Source: Thermodesulfatator sp.
Lineage (GTDB): Bacteria > Desulfobacterota > Thermodesulfobacteria > Thermodesulfobacteriales > Thermodesulfobacteriaceae
Reading direction: 5' to 3'
NCBI GenBank assembly: GCA_027036915.1
Contig: JALWCD010000204.1
Coordinates: forward strand, 652 to 6,800
DNA length: 6,149 nt
Made by a program: the position numbers and the translations under genes. Numbering within the stretch: position 1 is the stretch's first letter; every line of letters begins with the position of its first letter. The notes under the pieces are model-generated. The model was not told the DNA's origin. It worked only from the letters and a program-made list of their open reading frames with translations, and did no database searches. Below are positions 6,035-6,149 of this stretch, piece after piece.

Positions 6035-6149
6035 AAAGACCGGCCCACGGACGGAATAAGGTTCTAATTCACGGGCTTCCCGGAACCGGGAAGACTACCC
6101 TGATTGAAAGGGTGGCGGAGGGGCTTTCCGGGCCGAAACGGGGATTCAT
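6019..6149 (+). CDS. P-loop NTPase, THEP1-like, 3' end missing
   Basis: The first 43 residues are visible before the window ends. After a short basic N-terminus comes 'KVLIHGLPGTGKTTLIERVA' (14-33), a beta strand and Walker A motif GLPGTGKTT (19-27), then 'GPKRGF' (38-43). The early Walker A, the 'LIERVAEGL' helix and the following 'GF' step resemble THEP1-type nucleoside-triphosphatases, small enzymes that hydrolyse NTPs with uncertain cellular role. Other small P-loop kinases or AAA-type proteins cannot be excluded from so short a piece. An in-frame TAA at 6013-6015 rules out an earlier start. It overlaps the Smr gene by 16 bases and has no clear ribosome binding site, so it probably depends on coupled translation within the same operon. 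Confidence 0.7.
   Translation, partial: MEKEIKRPAHGRNKVLIHGLPGTGKTTLIERVAEGLSGPKRGF

Overview
The window is almost entirely coding. Its gene content suggests a Gram-negative, anaerobic and probably thermophilic bacterium, perhaps of the sulfate- or sulfur-metabolising Desulfobacterota/Thermodesulfobacteria type. This is an inference from: an outer-membrane beta-barrel gene with a signal-peptide-bearing partner, a siroheme decarboxylase of the alternative heme pathway (typical of sulfate reducers and archaea), a double [4Fe-4S] DUF362 protein, and proteins rich in Lys, Arg and Glu. No rRNA, tRNA, CRISPR array or insertion sequence was seen.

Left region (1-3022, + strand). Two overlapping genes: the 3' part of an alginate-export (AlgE)-like outer-membrane barrel, and a 606-residue exported TPR/Sel1-like solenoid protein. 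The pairing recalls the AlgE porin and AlgK scaffold of exopolysaccharide secretion. The solenoid protein lacks a lipobox, and its signal-peptide end is built from a small in-frame DNA repeat.

Middle (2988-3971, - strand). One gene encodes a fused two-domain siroheme decarboxylase (AhbA-AhbB type). Its 3' end overlaps the solenoid gene by 35 bases, tail to tail. It has no visible Shine-Dalgarno sequence, but a TATATT box lies six bases before its ATG, which suggests a leaderless mRNA. A 55-base divergent intergenic region separates it from the next operon and is the only real regulatory space in the window.

Right region (4027-6149, + strand). Four tightly packed genes, overlapping or 11 bases apart, look like one operon: a DUF362 iron-sulfur protein, a minimal nucleotidyltransferase with no HEPN partner beside it, an SmrB-like Smr-domain protein (putative RNA endonuclease), and the start of a P-loop NTPase that resembles THEP1-type nucleoside-triphosphatases and runs off the window. 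The shared task of these four genes is not evident. The strongest leads are the AlgE/AlgK-like pair, the AhbA-AhbB fusion with its leaderless start, and the compact DUF362-nucleotidyltransferase-Smr-NTPase operon.
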